Shown here in pieces: positions 32,085 through 44,564 of a stretch of DNA of 64,000 nt. Made by a program: the position numbers and the translations under genes. Where the stretch lies: positions 1,964,001 through 2,028,000 of the forward strand of contig JAJKFH010000295.1 of the NCBI GenBank assembly GCA_023333565.1, written 5' to 3'. The stretch is from Puffinus mauretanicus (Eukaryota > Chordata > Aves > Procellariiformes > Procellariidae). Under the pieces are notes generated by a model. The model was not told the origin of the DNA. It did no database searches and saw only the letters and a list, made by a program, of their open reading frames with translations. Numbering within the stretch: the first letter of the stretch is position 1; each line of letters begins with the position of its first letter.

Positions 32085-35000
32085 ATTAAGTCCTATGGAA
32101 ACAGACCTTGCAGTTTGAATGCTACAGAGACACAAAAGCATCAGGGACAGACATGTTTTTAACAGAGCTGTAGGAACTCTTCAAATATAGATTGGACACT
32201 CTCTCCAGAAGGGATCATTACAACCAGGCAATTAGATGGACCCTGTATGATACCACCTCTCTGAGTTATGGCAGGGAAGATGAATTTCAGTCCTTCCTCT
32301 ACCTATCCTTCACCAACAATTCATCACATGCTCACTTCAGGTTGCTGGCCCTTAAGACAAGAGCTGTAGAACAGGTGATAAAAAAGGGTGTGAAATGTAT
32401 ATCATTCTCTGTCTTAAAACCAGCATGAGATCTTGGTAGCCTGTACTCAGGTTCAGTGTAAGTATTGACCTATTAAAGCTACTTGTAGTGTATCCATCTG
32501 TTGCGATAAATTCAAATCATATTTAACCCAAGATCAAACTTTTAAGCTTCTGCAGAGAAGGCCAAAAACCTACCAGCCTCAAGAGCAGTTATGTCCAGAC
32601 AGAAGATCCTTTCTTGATAATCAAGAACAATTCACCCAGGACAGTCATTGATTCATTTGGGCACAGTAGAGCAGATCAGGAGCAAGATGTTGCACTCCAC
32701 CAGGAAAGAAATTACATCCCTGCTGGCACCGGGTCACATCTTGCATCATTTCTTCCACTAATTTTCACTTTGAGCCAAATCACTTTATGAAATCTCACAA
32801 CAGTTTAATTTTCCATCTATTTTTATGCAAACTTTTATTGTTCTAAATTTACAGTAGAGGTTTTTCTAGGGTGTTATCTAGTTGCTTTCAGGGTTTTTTT
32901 TCCAAACAATTTTAATTTTCCTTTAAAAGTAATCTTTAAATTCTGTTTTTATTACTACAATTCCATTGAATTCTAACAAGTGCATTGACAGTTGTAGGCA
33001 TGTGGCTTTCTAATATTACTTTGCAAGCAAATTTCCCTTTTTCTATTCAGATAAAAACCTCTTTCCTGTTGAGATTATCCTTATTCTATGTCACAATGTA
33101 CTGCAACGTAGAAGAAAATGCAACACATCCTATTTTCTCAGAAATTTGTTACCACGACTACATATTAATAAAAGCTTTCTGGAACAGTATTCCTTCCTTA
33201 GAAATCTCATCCTCTGCGAATGTAGAGGGTTAAGCTTTTAACTGGAAAGACGGAAGCACATATATCTGGGAGCACTGACAATGTGGAAAGGAGATTTGTG
33301 AAATTACAAAGCAAGAATACAGGTTCTGGTGACTCACATTTTGGAGAAGCAAACAGTGTTGTATTTTTACTGCATCATCTGCCTGAGCAGAATTTTAGGG
33401 TTTTTTTTCTGGTTTCACTATGCACTTTCTCTGGCCTGCACATTTTCCCCTTGGCTCAAATGAGGAAATTTAAGTATTTGAACTCCAGACAGGGAAAATA
33501 CAAGATAAATTTATTGGAATTCATGGTATTTTTGCACATAGCAGGCAGTGCAATAACTATCTCCTGAACTCAGGATACCATTATGATAAAATTGGAACTG
33601 GAAACTACTTGTTTATTCTGAAAATTGCCTTCTACAAACAGAAACAGAAGTTTAGACCACAAAAATAGGTGGTAAATTAATCCAAATCATAACTGGACAA
33701 TTAGGTGAGGCTCCTCAGCAAGAATAAGTCAAACCAGACCTAGAGCCATTCAGATGTTTGCAAGCAGTGACAAAAGTTTGGTTGCCAAGTACCAGAACAG
33801 CAGAAGTTACTGCGAGCTTGCATCATGCAGCGACACAAAGTTTCGCGGGCTTTTCACCTATTAACTAAAGCTCCCCATTGCTGAGAAGCAGCATACTCAA
33901 AACCTGCTCTGATTGAGACACTACAGTGTTGCTGCAGGTGTATGTGGGTCATGCTGCAAGGATTACACTTGCCTGTACACAAAGATGTCCTGCAAAGCTC
34001 AGATCTTGAATGAGACCCAATAGCCACAAGTTTGAATTTATTCCTCAATACTCATTTGCTTTTAAGTACAAGTTGCAACGTATGTGACAAGATCCATATC
34101 TTGCTCATTTTAATGTCTGAGGTAGAGTGCTGGCAATGGAGTTTGTAAACCCTGTCCTCATGCAAACTGTCATGTCTTATCTAAAGTATCCATGCTGATT
34201 AAACACTCAGGCTTATTTTCTGTTGTTCATAATGCTAAAACTCAGTTGCTCAGATGTTTGCAAGATATAAAACTCTAAGAGGAGGAAGTGTTTTCAAAGT
34301 GAATTCATTTGCAAATTCATTCATGGCAAAAAAAGATCAGTTACGTTCACCCAGCTATTTCTCTAATGATTTTTACTGCTTTCTGAATTCCTAATTAGGA
34401 AGACATATCTGATAGTTAAATACTGCAGGATATTATATATGAATTATTGTCTCCTAGTATTTTGTCAAAAGTATAATTGGAAGTACATTATGTGGGAGAA
34501 AAGCTAGTTTTTCAGATATTTATGCCTGTGGATATATTTACCTTATGTCTCTGATGAAATTTGTAAATGCAGATGTGGTTCGATTATCAAGAACATTTTA
34601 CATAATTCATATTGACTTGCAGACTGGTAGAAAAGTAAATTTTCTCTTTTTTATTAGCCTATTTCTGCATCCCTTGAACAAGTGTGTGCCATATTTGTTC
34701 TGTCTTTGGCATGGCTGGAAGACATGAGACATCAACATATCCGAACTGTCCTTTCCCTGCCCATGCACCAAGATCCTCAAAACAGTGTGTAATGGGAACA
34801 GGGTTGTGGCTAAATTGCTCTAGGGATGGCTATTCAGCAAAGAGGATTACCTAGAGGCAGGTAACCCAGGCAAGATAAAGTTCATTGCATCAATAAACTG
34901 TCTTTTTGTCTAGTTAACACATGCTGAACATGTCCCTGGGCTGATTTACCATTCCAGCCACTGGGGTTTAGACTGGAGCCCGGATTATGCAGAGCGCAGC

Positions 35001-38000
35001 TCTAACATTTCAAGAAGGCCAGTGCTCTTTGCTTTAAGCTCCAGCCTCCCCATGCAGTGGAAACAATGCATTTCTGCTGTATTTTTGAGTGGCTATACAC
35101 AAATTGCATGCAAGATCATCATTAAAACATTTCTCACAGAGACAAGAGTTGAACACACACTTGTTTTTTGTGGTTTCCTTTAAGCAAGTTTATATTTTAT
35201 ATAAATATATTAAGGCATTACCTTCTTTAATCTTAACGGTGTATGATGACAGCTGCAGGCCAGGTGTCTGTCCTGACTCCCGTACAACATTTCAAGTCAC
35301 ATGGTGTTTCAAAATCATATATTTTTGCTGAGGTCTTTTTGGCATTTTAGTATTGGGTAAGGAAATAAAACATGTGATAAGATTCAAACCAGCTCCTTTG
35401 ATATACATAAAGCCGAGAGCTCACAGTAGCATGATCTGGCTTTGCTCCAGCTGAGGAATGAGGAAAATGGAATAAAAAGTAGGTAAGATCCTTTTTTCCT
35501 ACAGTTATATAAGTAGTTGAATAAATTTCAAGTTCATGACACCTGATAGCAATGAAAATGGAGAACAGTCATAAACATCACGTTGTTATCATCATGTGCA
35601 CCCTTAGGATTCAGATGAGTAGTAGACATACCAAAAAGCTGAAGGTGTAGGAATTTCTGGAGGGACAGATTATATACAGCCCAAGTACATGCCACCTCAC
35701 ACAATCGCATCGTAATCTTCACTGGAGCTTACAGGTACAGTTGTACATTCACACTTCGTGACAATTTGACATGATTTTTCATAAATAATAGAGAGAAAAG
35801 TATTGGACAGAGTTTAAACTGTCTCTGATATGCAAAAAAGAGCTTTGAACAGAGGAGCAAGGATTTACCATGCCCTGCTGATCTATGCAAGTGAAAACTG
35901 GAGAGCAAGAACCAAAGGGCAAATGTTGCCACTGGCCAGTGAACATCAAGAGGGATGCAGTTTACTAAAAGGTGCTGTGACATGGGAAGAGTGAAGAATC
36001 CTGAGGAAGATAGCTGATAAAGAGGAACACAGTCATAGAAATTAAGGGAAAAAAAATATTATTTGAAGAAATATTTGGGTCTTTAAGAGGTTTGCAGTTT
36101 TACTAGAGTCCTGTTCTTAAACAATAATGCATAAATTCTAAGGCATCTGCAAAAGCAAATATGAGACAGCATTTAAAATAATTTTCACTCGGGCATTTAT
36201 CTCCAGAATTTCCTTCCTAGAAAAGGTTCTAGGAAAAAAGCTTTCCCTAGTAATCTATAGTTAAATAAGTTATCATTCTCTGATGGACTAGGATGACTTG
36301 ACACATTATGTACCACAACCAGAAACAAAATGTTAGTTGGAAAAAATGTTATTTGGATTCAGAGAGACCAGAAAAGGAAGAAGGTTTAAAAAAAAGAAAT
36401 AAAACAAAAAAAAAAAAAAACAAAAAAAACCCCAACAAAAACAACAACCAAAGAAAAGGAAAAAAGAAGCAAGGAGAAAAGAGAAAAGATGAAGGCTCTT
36501 GACTGTTGGTCCTCTCTGACACCAGAGCACCAGTTTTAGAGACCCCAGTTGGACAAACCCTTTCATGTCTGACATAACAAAAAAAGGCTTCTAGCTAAAT
36601 ACTTGCTTAAGGTTTAGAAAATAAGAAAAGGTCAGAATATATACCTGGTGATGAAGGAGAGAGAAACAATATTACCCATACCACCACTGTGTGCAAATTA
36701 GTATCTCCTATACAGCAGAAGAGAAAGTAGCAAGCACAGAAACAGCCACAGTGACACTTCTTTCAGTCACGTACATGCTATATCAAAAAACCCTCACGGG
36801 AGGCAAAGCCCCAACAGGATTGTCCCCAGAAGCCTACTGCTGGACTCTTGGTACTCAAAAGCAGAGGGGAGGATGCAGGACTAGGCAGTAAACTGTTTTT
36901 GCCAAACACTTGCCACTGGATGAGAAAGGAATTGGAGAAGAACTGCAGCACAAGAGGGGCTGGGGTCCTGCAGGCAGAGAACATGATGCCATTTCTTATC
37001 CCAGATGGGATTCAGGGTGTGATGATTTCTGTCACACTGAGCCAAACTTGTTCCTGTTGCAACTTCACCAATGACAACAGACCTCAATCACGGATCAGTT
37101 TGGACCACTGCCTTTCCAGAAATACAGTACAGCTGGAACGCTGGGGGAAGGAAGCAGTCTTCTGCTTGCCACCGGCAGGCTGAAGCTTGTTGCTCTCAGT
37201 TCAGTTAATGTATGCACTTAACTTTAGAAGGTTCACTTAGTAGCACATGCTATTAAAAACAAAAACATTTTAAAAATCAAATAAAAAATATGAAACATTT
37301 TGTTACATAGTTTCCAACACGTCAAAATACTTTTGCAAGACTATTCAAAATGGGTCTGACCACAAAAGTATTCATGTGAAGAAGCAGCACTCCATTCCTG
37401 GTGGATTTTTCCAGCAATATCTTTTCCACCTGGCGGGTTTCTTTTTTAATAGAGAAACTATTCACACTAAGGGATTTAAAACTAATCAGTTTGCAAGCTG
37501 TTCTTAAACATCTACACTCCTATGAGACTAAAAATAATGTTCAACCATACATTCTCTATCTATATTTTATCATCTTCTAATCACACAAGGGCATAAAAAA
37601 GCATGACATCCTACCATTAACACTGCAAAGGTGGGCAAAACTCTGTCGTCTCAGTACTCGGGATGACTTAGTCTTAAATTTTCTTCTGTTCTGACATTTA
37701 TTTTTACTTGCATGGGCCAGCATGTGCACATTTCCTCCACGCTTCATCCCAGAACCTTTCTACCAATTACTTGATCTTCTCCCTCTCCCATGTGGCGAGT
37801 TAATATGAAACTGATCCAAATAAAACTGAAACAGAACCCTGTCTTTGGATTTTTCCAATTAAAAAAAACACTATTTAAAAAAAAAAAACCATACTTACTA
37901 AAAAAACAATCAAACAAATGAGGGATGAAAATTTTCATCTAATTGTAACTATTACAGCTGTAGCTTGAAAGAAATCCAGCTTTTGTGGAAGAGATGTAAA

Positions 38001-38790
38001 AAGAAGAAAAATTAAAATCTGCATTTGTCTGTTGTAAAGAAGAAAAACCACCAAACCAAAACAAGTTATCTCCTATTAGGAGACACCCATTCCCTCCTTT
38101 CTCAGGAAAGCCAGGGTGCAAACAGAGCAATAATAAAATCACATGTCCACTGCTTTAACTGATTGCATTGCTTGCTTCAGGCTTGTGCCCCCAGTTTGCT
38201 GAATTTGTACAGAACCAGATGTGGATCCAGGACGTAAATCAGTGTGCAATATTCTCCTGGTGCCATTCACCCAGAACAAACAGAGTTTGAGTGATAGGAT
38301 CATGAGGTTGATCTCGTTCAAAGTCTCTGTCCTTTCCAAGCTAAGGGGCCTGAATTTCCTCTTTGACATGGGTAAAGTGGAGACCTTCCATAACCCATCA
38401 TTTTAATCAAACTACTCCAGCGCCTTCAGTGGCACTTGAACCAGTTTGCCCAGTGGTAAGCCACAGCTCCCTGGGCATGACAAGCCACCTGGAGAAGCAG
38501 GCTCCTGCCAAACTGTGGTGGGACCAGTCTGCCTGGGTGGGGATGCTGAATGCCCACAACAGCTCCAAACCCAAGAGGCTCTGAGGGAAGTACGGCCCGG
38601 GGATCACCTGTGCCACATTCATTCAGTATCTCTGCAAAGACTTCAGCTGGCAAATAGCTGATAAAGGACCTCACAAATAAAGCAGCTCAGGAGAGAGTTA
38701 GCAGCTCAGGAAAACATAGTGAATAATCAATAAACGTACAATCACATTGTCAATTTAAAATACTTGAGTAAAGTATCTAAAGAGTCAGCA
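32085..38790. other. Gene-free stretch with low-complexity A-rich tract
   Basis: No gene is recognised. Frames of 60-112 codons are scattered and lack recognisable features. 36387-36489 is purine/A-rich. 38410-38640 is a GC-richer block with frames on both strands (82, 73, 71 and 71 codons), none recognisable. T-rich runs lie at 37860-37890. Confidence 0.5.
36387..36489. repeat. A-rich low-complexity tract
   Basis: Runs of A broken by C and G (AAAACAAAAAAA, then AACAACAACC, then AAAAGGAAAAAAGAAG). No retrocopy body is recognised beside it. Confidence 0.85.
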
Positions 38791-38990
38791 TCTATTAATT
38801 ATTTATTGTCGGAGAGACTCAGGGTCGGAGTGGGAGTGCGAACCCAGAGTAATGACGAATCCCAATATGGGCATGGTCATTCTCCTTTTAGTCAAACAAA
38901 TATTCATCTTAACTATCTTCTTTTATCATATAACGTTACAATCTACAGAAATTATTTACACTACAACACAAAGATCAATTCTACATGCAT

Positions 38991-39144
38991 ACAAACTTAG
39001 CATTTCTAATACAAAGCTTAACTTAACACTTCTTAACTTACTAAACCTATTTTCTTTTATACAAACTTAACACTTCTAATACAGAGATACAAACTTAACA
39101 CTTCTAATACAGAGACACAAACTTAACACTTCTAATACAGAGAC
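38991..39144 (-). repeat. 28-base tandem repeats inside the ERVK remnant
   Basis: On the plus strand, ACAAACTTAACACTTCTAAT followed by ACAGAGAT or ACAGAGAC occurs three times in a row (39061-39088, 39089-39116, 39117-39144). The copies are nearly identical. A diverged fourth copy is at 38991-39018, with a partial unit after it. Near identity of the three copies suggests recent expansion. Short tandem arrays like this are typical of retroviral enhancer (U3) or leader regions. Confidence 0.9.
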
Positions 39145-39178
39145 CTTTCCTGTTCTCCATTACAGAGTTCGCTTTCCT

Positions 39179-39253
39179 TCAAAACCTTGTTACCTTCAGA
39201 ATACGTTGAAACATAAGTTGAAGCTTCTGTGACTGAGATGCCAACTGTCCCAT
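39179..39253 (-). pseudogene. Aborted ERVK-type gag start
   Basis: Twenty-four codons beginning M-G-Q and ending in TGA. The position just downstream of a primer-binding site and the N-terminal glycine fit the matrix part of Gag. The normal several-hundred-residue protein is absent, and the following sequence has no gag-like frame. The assignment rests on position and the first residues only. Confidence 0.4.
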
Positions 39254-39391
39254 AACTAATGTATAAAGTTCATATAACTTCCCTGTGGCTGCTCACCTGA
39301 ATTGTCCTCCATCCAGCTCAACAGGGGTGCACCACTGGATATTTCTATTTCCTTTCTTCAAGACCTTCTTTCTTCAGGCTTCCCTCTTTCA

Positions 39392-39409
39392 GCCCCATGC
39401 TGGGCGCCA
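39392..39409 (-). other. Retroviral primer-binding site (tRNA-Lys type)
   Basis: On the minus strand TGGCGCCCAGCATGGGGC, two bases (AA) after the LTR end ...ACACCACA. TGGCGCCC matches the complement of the 3' end of tRNA-Lys as used by betaretrovirus-like elements. The later bases fit the ERVK-type 'CAACGTGGGGC' with two changes. Confidence 0.65.
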
Positions 39410-39411
39410 TT

Positions 39412-39732
39412 TGTGGTGTAAGATAGCACAGACCCTCACATATATATGCGCAGCAATACTGGAGCCTCCATCATAACAGGGCAGTCCCACAGTCTCTCTC
39501 TCTCTCCATTGCCTCACTCTTCTGTCTCTCTCCGTTGCTTCACCACCACTGTCTCTCTCTGTTGCCTCTCTCAAATCTTCCTTCCGGCAACGATCACACG
39601 TCTGCTCACAATTCCCTTCACCTGTTTTGGCTCTTGAACCAGCTGGTGCTCATTAGGCCACACCTCAGGGTAACCGTAAGCAGCATTCCTAACTGAGAGC
39701 TTTCTCATTTTGATGTTTACAGTTTCCTTACA
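39412..39732 (-). mobile_element. ERVK-type LTR (5' LTR of remnant)
   Basis: The end near the primer-binding site is exact: ...CTTACACCACA on the minus strand, then AA and the primer-binding site. The other end is less sure; TGTAAGGAAACTG (start at 39732) or TGTAAACATC (start at 39721) are both plausible TG starts. The body contains a purine-rich stretch on the minus strand with repeated GAGAGAGACAG blocks (plus 39490-39575). The whole is about 310-320 bases. No second copy is found in this window. Confidence 0.55.
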
Positions 39733-39805
39733 GAAGGGACAACTAAGCCAGGTGTTCAGGTCTTTTCTCTCCACAATTTATAAACAATACTGTTTGAGTT
39801 TACCA

Positions 39806-39897
39806 ATACACATGCAAACATACCTATATATACACATACATATATGTACACATCTGGATATATCCCTGTGCATATACACATGCAAGTACATACAAAA
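39806..39897. repeat. TA/CA-rich simple sequence
   Basis: Irregular TATATACACATA and ACACATG units. A shorter (TATATA) block lies at about 40035-40058. Confidence 0.8.
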
Positions 39898-39899
39898 CA

Positions 39900-42800
39900 G
39901 ACTCTCTGTTAAAGTTACATGGAACTTCTTTGTGTGTCTGAAAAAGCAGTCATCCAAACAAAAAATGTGTGTTCTGAGTAAGTAGGATAAAATCTAGTTT
40001 TGCAAAACAGTTTGGTACAGGTGAATACAAGTGAAGATATATGTGTATATATATATACGCTACCTTTCTGAGATAAGAAGTCTATTACATCTGAGATGGG
40101 TACTCACATAGTTACAGCCACATATGTTCCCAAAGGACATGCGAGTAGTAATCATTAAAAAGGATTTCTTTTATGACTAGGTAGCATATTTAAAAGTTGA
40201 AAGTGAATAACGTAGGTACGATCTCAGTGCATGTGTCTGTACCAGGGAGTATTGCGGCTCACGCCCAAAAAACCCTAACTGTCCAAATCATGGCTAGGCT
40301 CCACTATAATGTTTCTCCTCACTATGATCATCATTTTTTATTTTCTAGTCAGAATACACATGATTCGACAGAGACAATTAATTCACACTAAACAATTTAT
40401 TCCAAGGGAGCCCAGCCCATTACTTCCCCTCTGTATATACCAATTGAAAACACTGATTGATAAAGAAAATGTTTCTGCATACTTTAACAGAAAAATAGCA
40501 CATTAATGCAGGAAGAATATAGTTTTCCTTTTCAGATACAAGACAATACAGTAAAATTTCCCAGAGAAGGTTTCTGGCTTCTGAAGTAATTTAAACCTCA
40601 TGGGGGGGAAAAAACCCCACCACGTAGCTCTGACTTAAAGAATTGGCTCACGTTCCCCAAGCTACTGCCTTTCCACGCCCCTGTCCTCTCCTCATTTGGA
40701 GAGGTTAGATTTGTGATCAGAGGCACTTCTTTGCAATCAGTATAAATGCTCACATTTACAGTGACTCCTTAAAACAGCACATGGCTTTGAGAATCAGAGT
40801 TTAAGCGTGAGGGAAAGTGTGCTAAAAGACTTCATAGCCCAGCACAAAAGAGATCACATTGACACTATGTAAACCTACATTGACCCTGTTTATAAGAAAC
40901 TCAAGAATGATTTTCAACACAGGCTGTTACATTTATCAAAGCTTTTACAATTTCCTTCAAAATATTCCACTACCAATTTGAATTCCCTACATGAGCTGAG
41001 ATTTCCAGAAATGAACAATATTAATTCTGTTATGATTAAAGTACACAATACTTCCTAAATAAAAACAGTATTTTTACATTTTTCCCTGAGTTTTAGATAT
41101 GTATTTTTAGATTCCTGTATTTCAAAATATGATTTCCTAGAAGATGGTTAGTAATTTTTCCCCTGGCTAAGCACAAAGCAATATTATCATCTCTAGCAGA
41201 AAGCCCCAGTAATTGGTTTGACAATTAAAAACACAAATATCAAACCGCTGAGGGAAGACTACCCAGGTCCAGTAATTTGCAGTTTTGTTTAGCAGGACAG
41301 GCTGCTTAAGGGCATTAAACAAACAGCATAAAATGTACTATGTAATGGCAGTGACATTTTCAGCTATCATTACTGTAAAAGGCAACAAAATACATATTGT
41401 CAGCTAACATACCTGCAATGGCCTGTGGCCTCAAAGCGTTTGTTCAAAGAAGCCATTTTTAGAATCATCCCAGATATGTGAGGCCCAAGTTCCTTTACTT
41501 CAGAAAATTCAAAACCGTACATGAATCCTGACTTTCTGACAGACAACTCTCTGTATTGTTTCGATCACAACAGTACTCTAAAATAAGTAAATGGCAACTC
41601 CACGGGTGAAGACCCATATTCTGCACTAATCCCTCCAGTTTCTCCACTGGGAAACACCAGCATACCAAAATACACGGGTGCAAATGGTGCCTGTTGCTCC
41701 CTTGCCAGCATCCATACTGACACACCCATAAAAACCAATTCAAAACCAGTGTTTCTTTCCTTGGGCATCTAATAATTGAGGATTTCAGTACCTGCAATAT
41801 CTTTGCAACTGTTCCATCAGTTCTCTAGGAGAAAGTCATTCAAATTAATAAAAGGAAAGAGGTTAGATGCAGTCAGTACCATCCAGAATCCTACCTGCAG
41901 ATAGCTAATCTACAAAGACAGCCTAACCAACTGCTCCATCACGGTTTCCTCATGTGCAAATAGCAGTAGCAGAATGAGAAAGATTACAGTTCCACAGGGA
42001 AAAAAAATCCAAGGAATTAACTAAGAACATTGCACAAAAATGAAAAGATATTTTGTTTGTTTTCTCCATTTAGACAGAACTGGACAGTTCCTGACAGAAA
42101 GCAGCACTCAATTCAGTCTCCAAAAAAAGTAAAGCAGGTCTAGGTTTCCAGTTTACATTTCTCCCCAAACCAGAAAGGAACAGAAATAAAATATTTTTTG
42201 TCTCTCATATGTGCTACAGGAATGTAGCAATTTGCTGTAACTAATGTGAGGGATCAAAAATGCTTTTACAATTACTATTTGGGGTACAGACGTTCATTTC
42301 TTGACCCAGTCCCTCTTTTCACTGGTATATCATTGGCAATCTTTTTGCAGCACTTTTGCTCTGCTACTCATTTTTCTTATACTGGCTTTATACACTTAAA
42401 TTTCAGTGTGGTAGTATGGGGTTTTTTTATATTCTTTGCTAGTGTTTTTTCTTTAAGTAATAAAACACTGGCATTGCTAGGTGCCTGGAAAGGTAACAGC
42501 CACAACCGTAGTGGTCCATATCTGCTGCTGCAGTGAATCAGTGCATCTCCCTTCCAGCCATCAGAGCAGCATTTGGTTTTACTCCACCTAAGGATCTGGT
42601 CCTCAGTTCATACCTGATATGAAGTAAGTCTCACTGCTGAGATCTTCCTGGGCTAATGAAAACAATCTCATTTGTTTTGTGCTGTGAGATTCAGTTTCTT
42701 AGATGTAAACTCAGCCTGAGGACAGGGTGCGGGGGGAATACGGAGCATCCTCTGCGTGGTCTATTGATCTGTGCTACAGATCCCCGTGCCTCCGCAGCAA

Positions 42801-44269
42801 AGGCAGGACACAGCAGAAGCCTAGTGCATCACAGCTGATTAAGGATCCTGACTGCCGGTCTTATGAGAAACAGTTAAGGAAGGAATTGGGGAAAAGATGT
42901 CAGAAGCTCCAGGGAAAAAAAAAAGAATGAAAGAATAGAAAACAAAGTGTGAACATAGCACAGACAAAGATATAAAGGGGCAAAGACAGTGATGAGTCAG
43001 GCGGGCTAGAAGAGGGAAAACTATCTTGAAAAGAATTAGAGGGCATTAGAGGTTGGAAAAGGAGCACATTTTAAAGGTCGCATTCTCACTTTTGATTTGG
43101 GAGATTTTTGTTTTGAAGAGAGAGAAAGAATTTAAGAGTAAGAAGAGGTAAATAATGAGTCCATGTCTAATTTATTAATAAACTAAAGCCAGTCACCAAC
43201 CCAACTAACCAGCTTGTAGTTCAACTGGGGTCCTTGGTAAGACTACTGTAAAATTAATAAGGGGCATTCAGGACTTATATTTCAGTTACCTAACTCTTAA
43301 TTACCCTTGCCTTGACTATCTATCTGTGCAGCAGACTACTTTGATATGAGCATGTATACTGCCCTCCACCTTGGACGCTCTACAGCAGCTGATGCTAAGG
43401 CCAGCAGGATACCCCTCTTTCTGCAGGACACATAGTCCATATGCTTTTCATACACCGTTAGTAGTAGCGTATTTAGACATCAGCAAGATGGTTAAAGATT
43501 TCAGGTCTGCTCATCAAGATATAGATTCAAAGGCCCAGCTTGCAAAGATCAAGTTCTTTCTAAATGTGAGGTACTGCACACACAGAAGTTGTATGAATCA
43601 GATAATTGAAGGTTGGCTAATAATTATTACAATGCTTTGTGGAAAAGTATGCAAGGCACAGGTAAAATTGTGCCTTCCTAACTCACCCTTTATCTCCAGC
43701 TTATACTCTCAAAACAAGAGTAGTCTGCTCCCTGAGAGTACTAAAATTTTCATAGGATGAGAACCGCAACATTCCAGCCATACGGACCAGGGTGCCAAAG
43801 GTGAGAAAAAAAGAAATGGTAATGGAATACAGACAGGAGATGACAAGAATTCTCCAAGGCACCTATTACTCCACTGCTGGCTGGCCTGCAAGGAGGCTCG
43901 CTCTGCTGCTACATCCAGGGGCAGCCAAGTCATGTCAAGTCCAGCAGCTCCTGACAGCTCACCTCCATCCTCTGCTGATACACCAGGCTGCCGAGGAGCC
44001 ACCAAGCCATCACTGTCCTGCAGGTATCACGCAACATCCTTACCAAACAGCACTGGTACTGCTCCCATGAAAAACACACATTGGTCTTCAGGGCACCTGT
44101 ACCACCAGTGCACTTCATAAATATGCTTCTGCTCAATTCACTTCTAAAACAGACAATTATTTTTATTTTTAAGAAGAAACTCTGAGGCACAAGTTTAATA
44201 GGAAAGTTATAGAGGCAAAGTCTGAACAGCCCCTGATAGGATTTAAACCATAGTAACTCTCTTGCTCAA
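39900..44269. other. Gene-free stretch
   Basis: No gene is recognised. Frames of up to 129 codons (43371-43760 plus) lack recognisable domains. 43860-44030 is a GC-richer block with four overlapping frames on both strands, which is a composition effect. Confidence 0.5.
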
Positions 44270-44380
44270 AGGTAATAAACTCTCCAAAGCAGGCACTCTG
44301 TCTACCTTCGTTAAGAATAATACTCTGAACATCTCAGGGATTATCTAGTACTAAGAAAACACTTATTAACAATCTATATT
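44270..44380. repeat. Possible decayed amniote SINE tail
   Basis: 'AATAAACTCTCCAAAGCAGG' and 'CACTCTGTCTACCTTCG' resemble the scattered 'gtaagctctttggggcagggactgtct' module of an old amniote repeat, with 'CTCAGGGATTATCTAGTACT' fitting its later part. Similarity is weak. Confidence 0.25.
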
Positions 44381-44523
44381 AAATCATGCAGACATTAGAT
44401 TTTGTCCATTTTGTCAGGAAAATTGCATTTTTGAATGAAAATGAAAAGCATTTTAGCCTATCTAGACCAAGGGTTCAGCTGGGTATCTTCATCATAAATA
44501 ACAGTTAGAAATGAAAAGCTTTT

Positions 44524-44564
44524 GCTTTTCAGTTAGGCCAAATGAGGTATTGGCCTAAAAAGCA
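44524..44564. repeat. Bulged hairpin
   Basis: TTAGGCCAA (44533-44541) and TTGGCCTAA (44550-44558) are exact 9-base inverted arms around an 8-base loop. An outer pairing TGCTTT (44523-44528) with AAAGCA (44559-44564) extends the stem past a 4-base bulge. It is shorter than a microRNA precursor stem. Confidence 0.5.

Larger units (their letters stand above)
38790..39411 (-). mobile_element. ERVK-type provirus remnant: leader, aborted gag, repeats
   Basis: On the minus strand this follows directly from the LTR at 39412. It begins with a primer-binding site, then a leader with a donor-like CAG/GTGAGC (GT at 39295-39296), then an ATG at 39253. The frame there starts MGQ, as many betaretrovirus-like Gag proteins do (a myristoylation-type glycine), but stops at 39179 after 24 residues. 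A second donor-like AAG/GTAACA lies near its end. Next come 28-base tandem repeats and then an AT-rich tail with AATAAA (minus strand; about 38803). No capsid, protease, polymerase or envelope is left. The lower boundary is uncertain and I found no 6-base target duplication. It may be an internally deleted provirus or a non-autonomous derivative. It cannot produce viral proteins. Confidence 0.6.

Noticed and set aside
38991..39144. Possible CRISPR-like array
   Set aside because: The 28-base units abut without spacers and lie inside a retroviral remnant in a bird genome.
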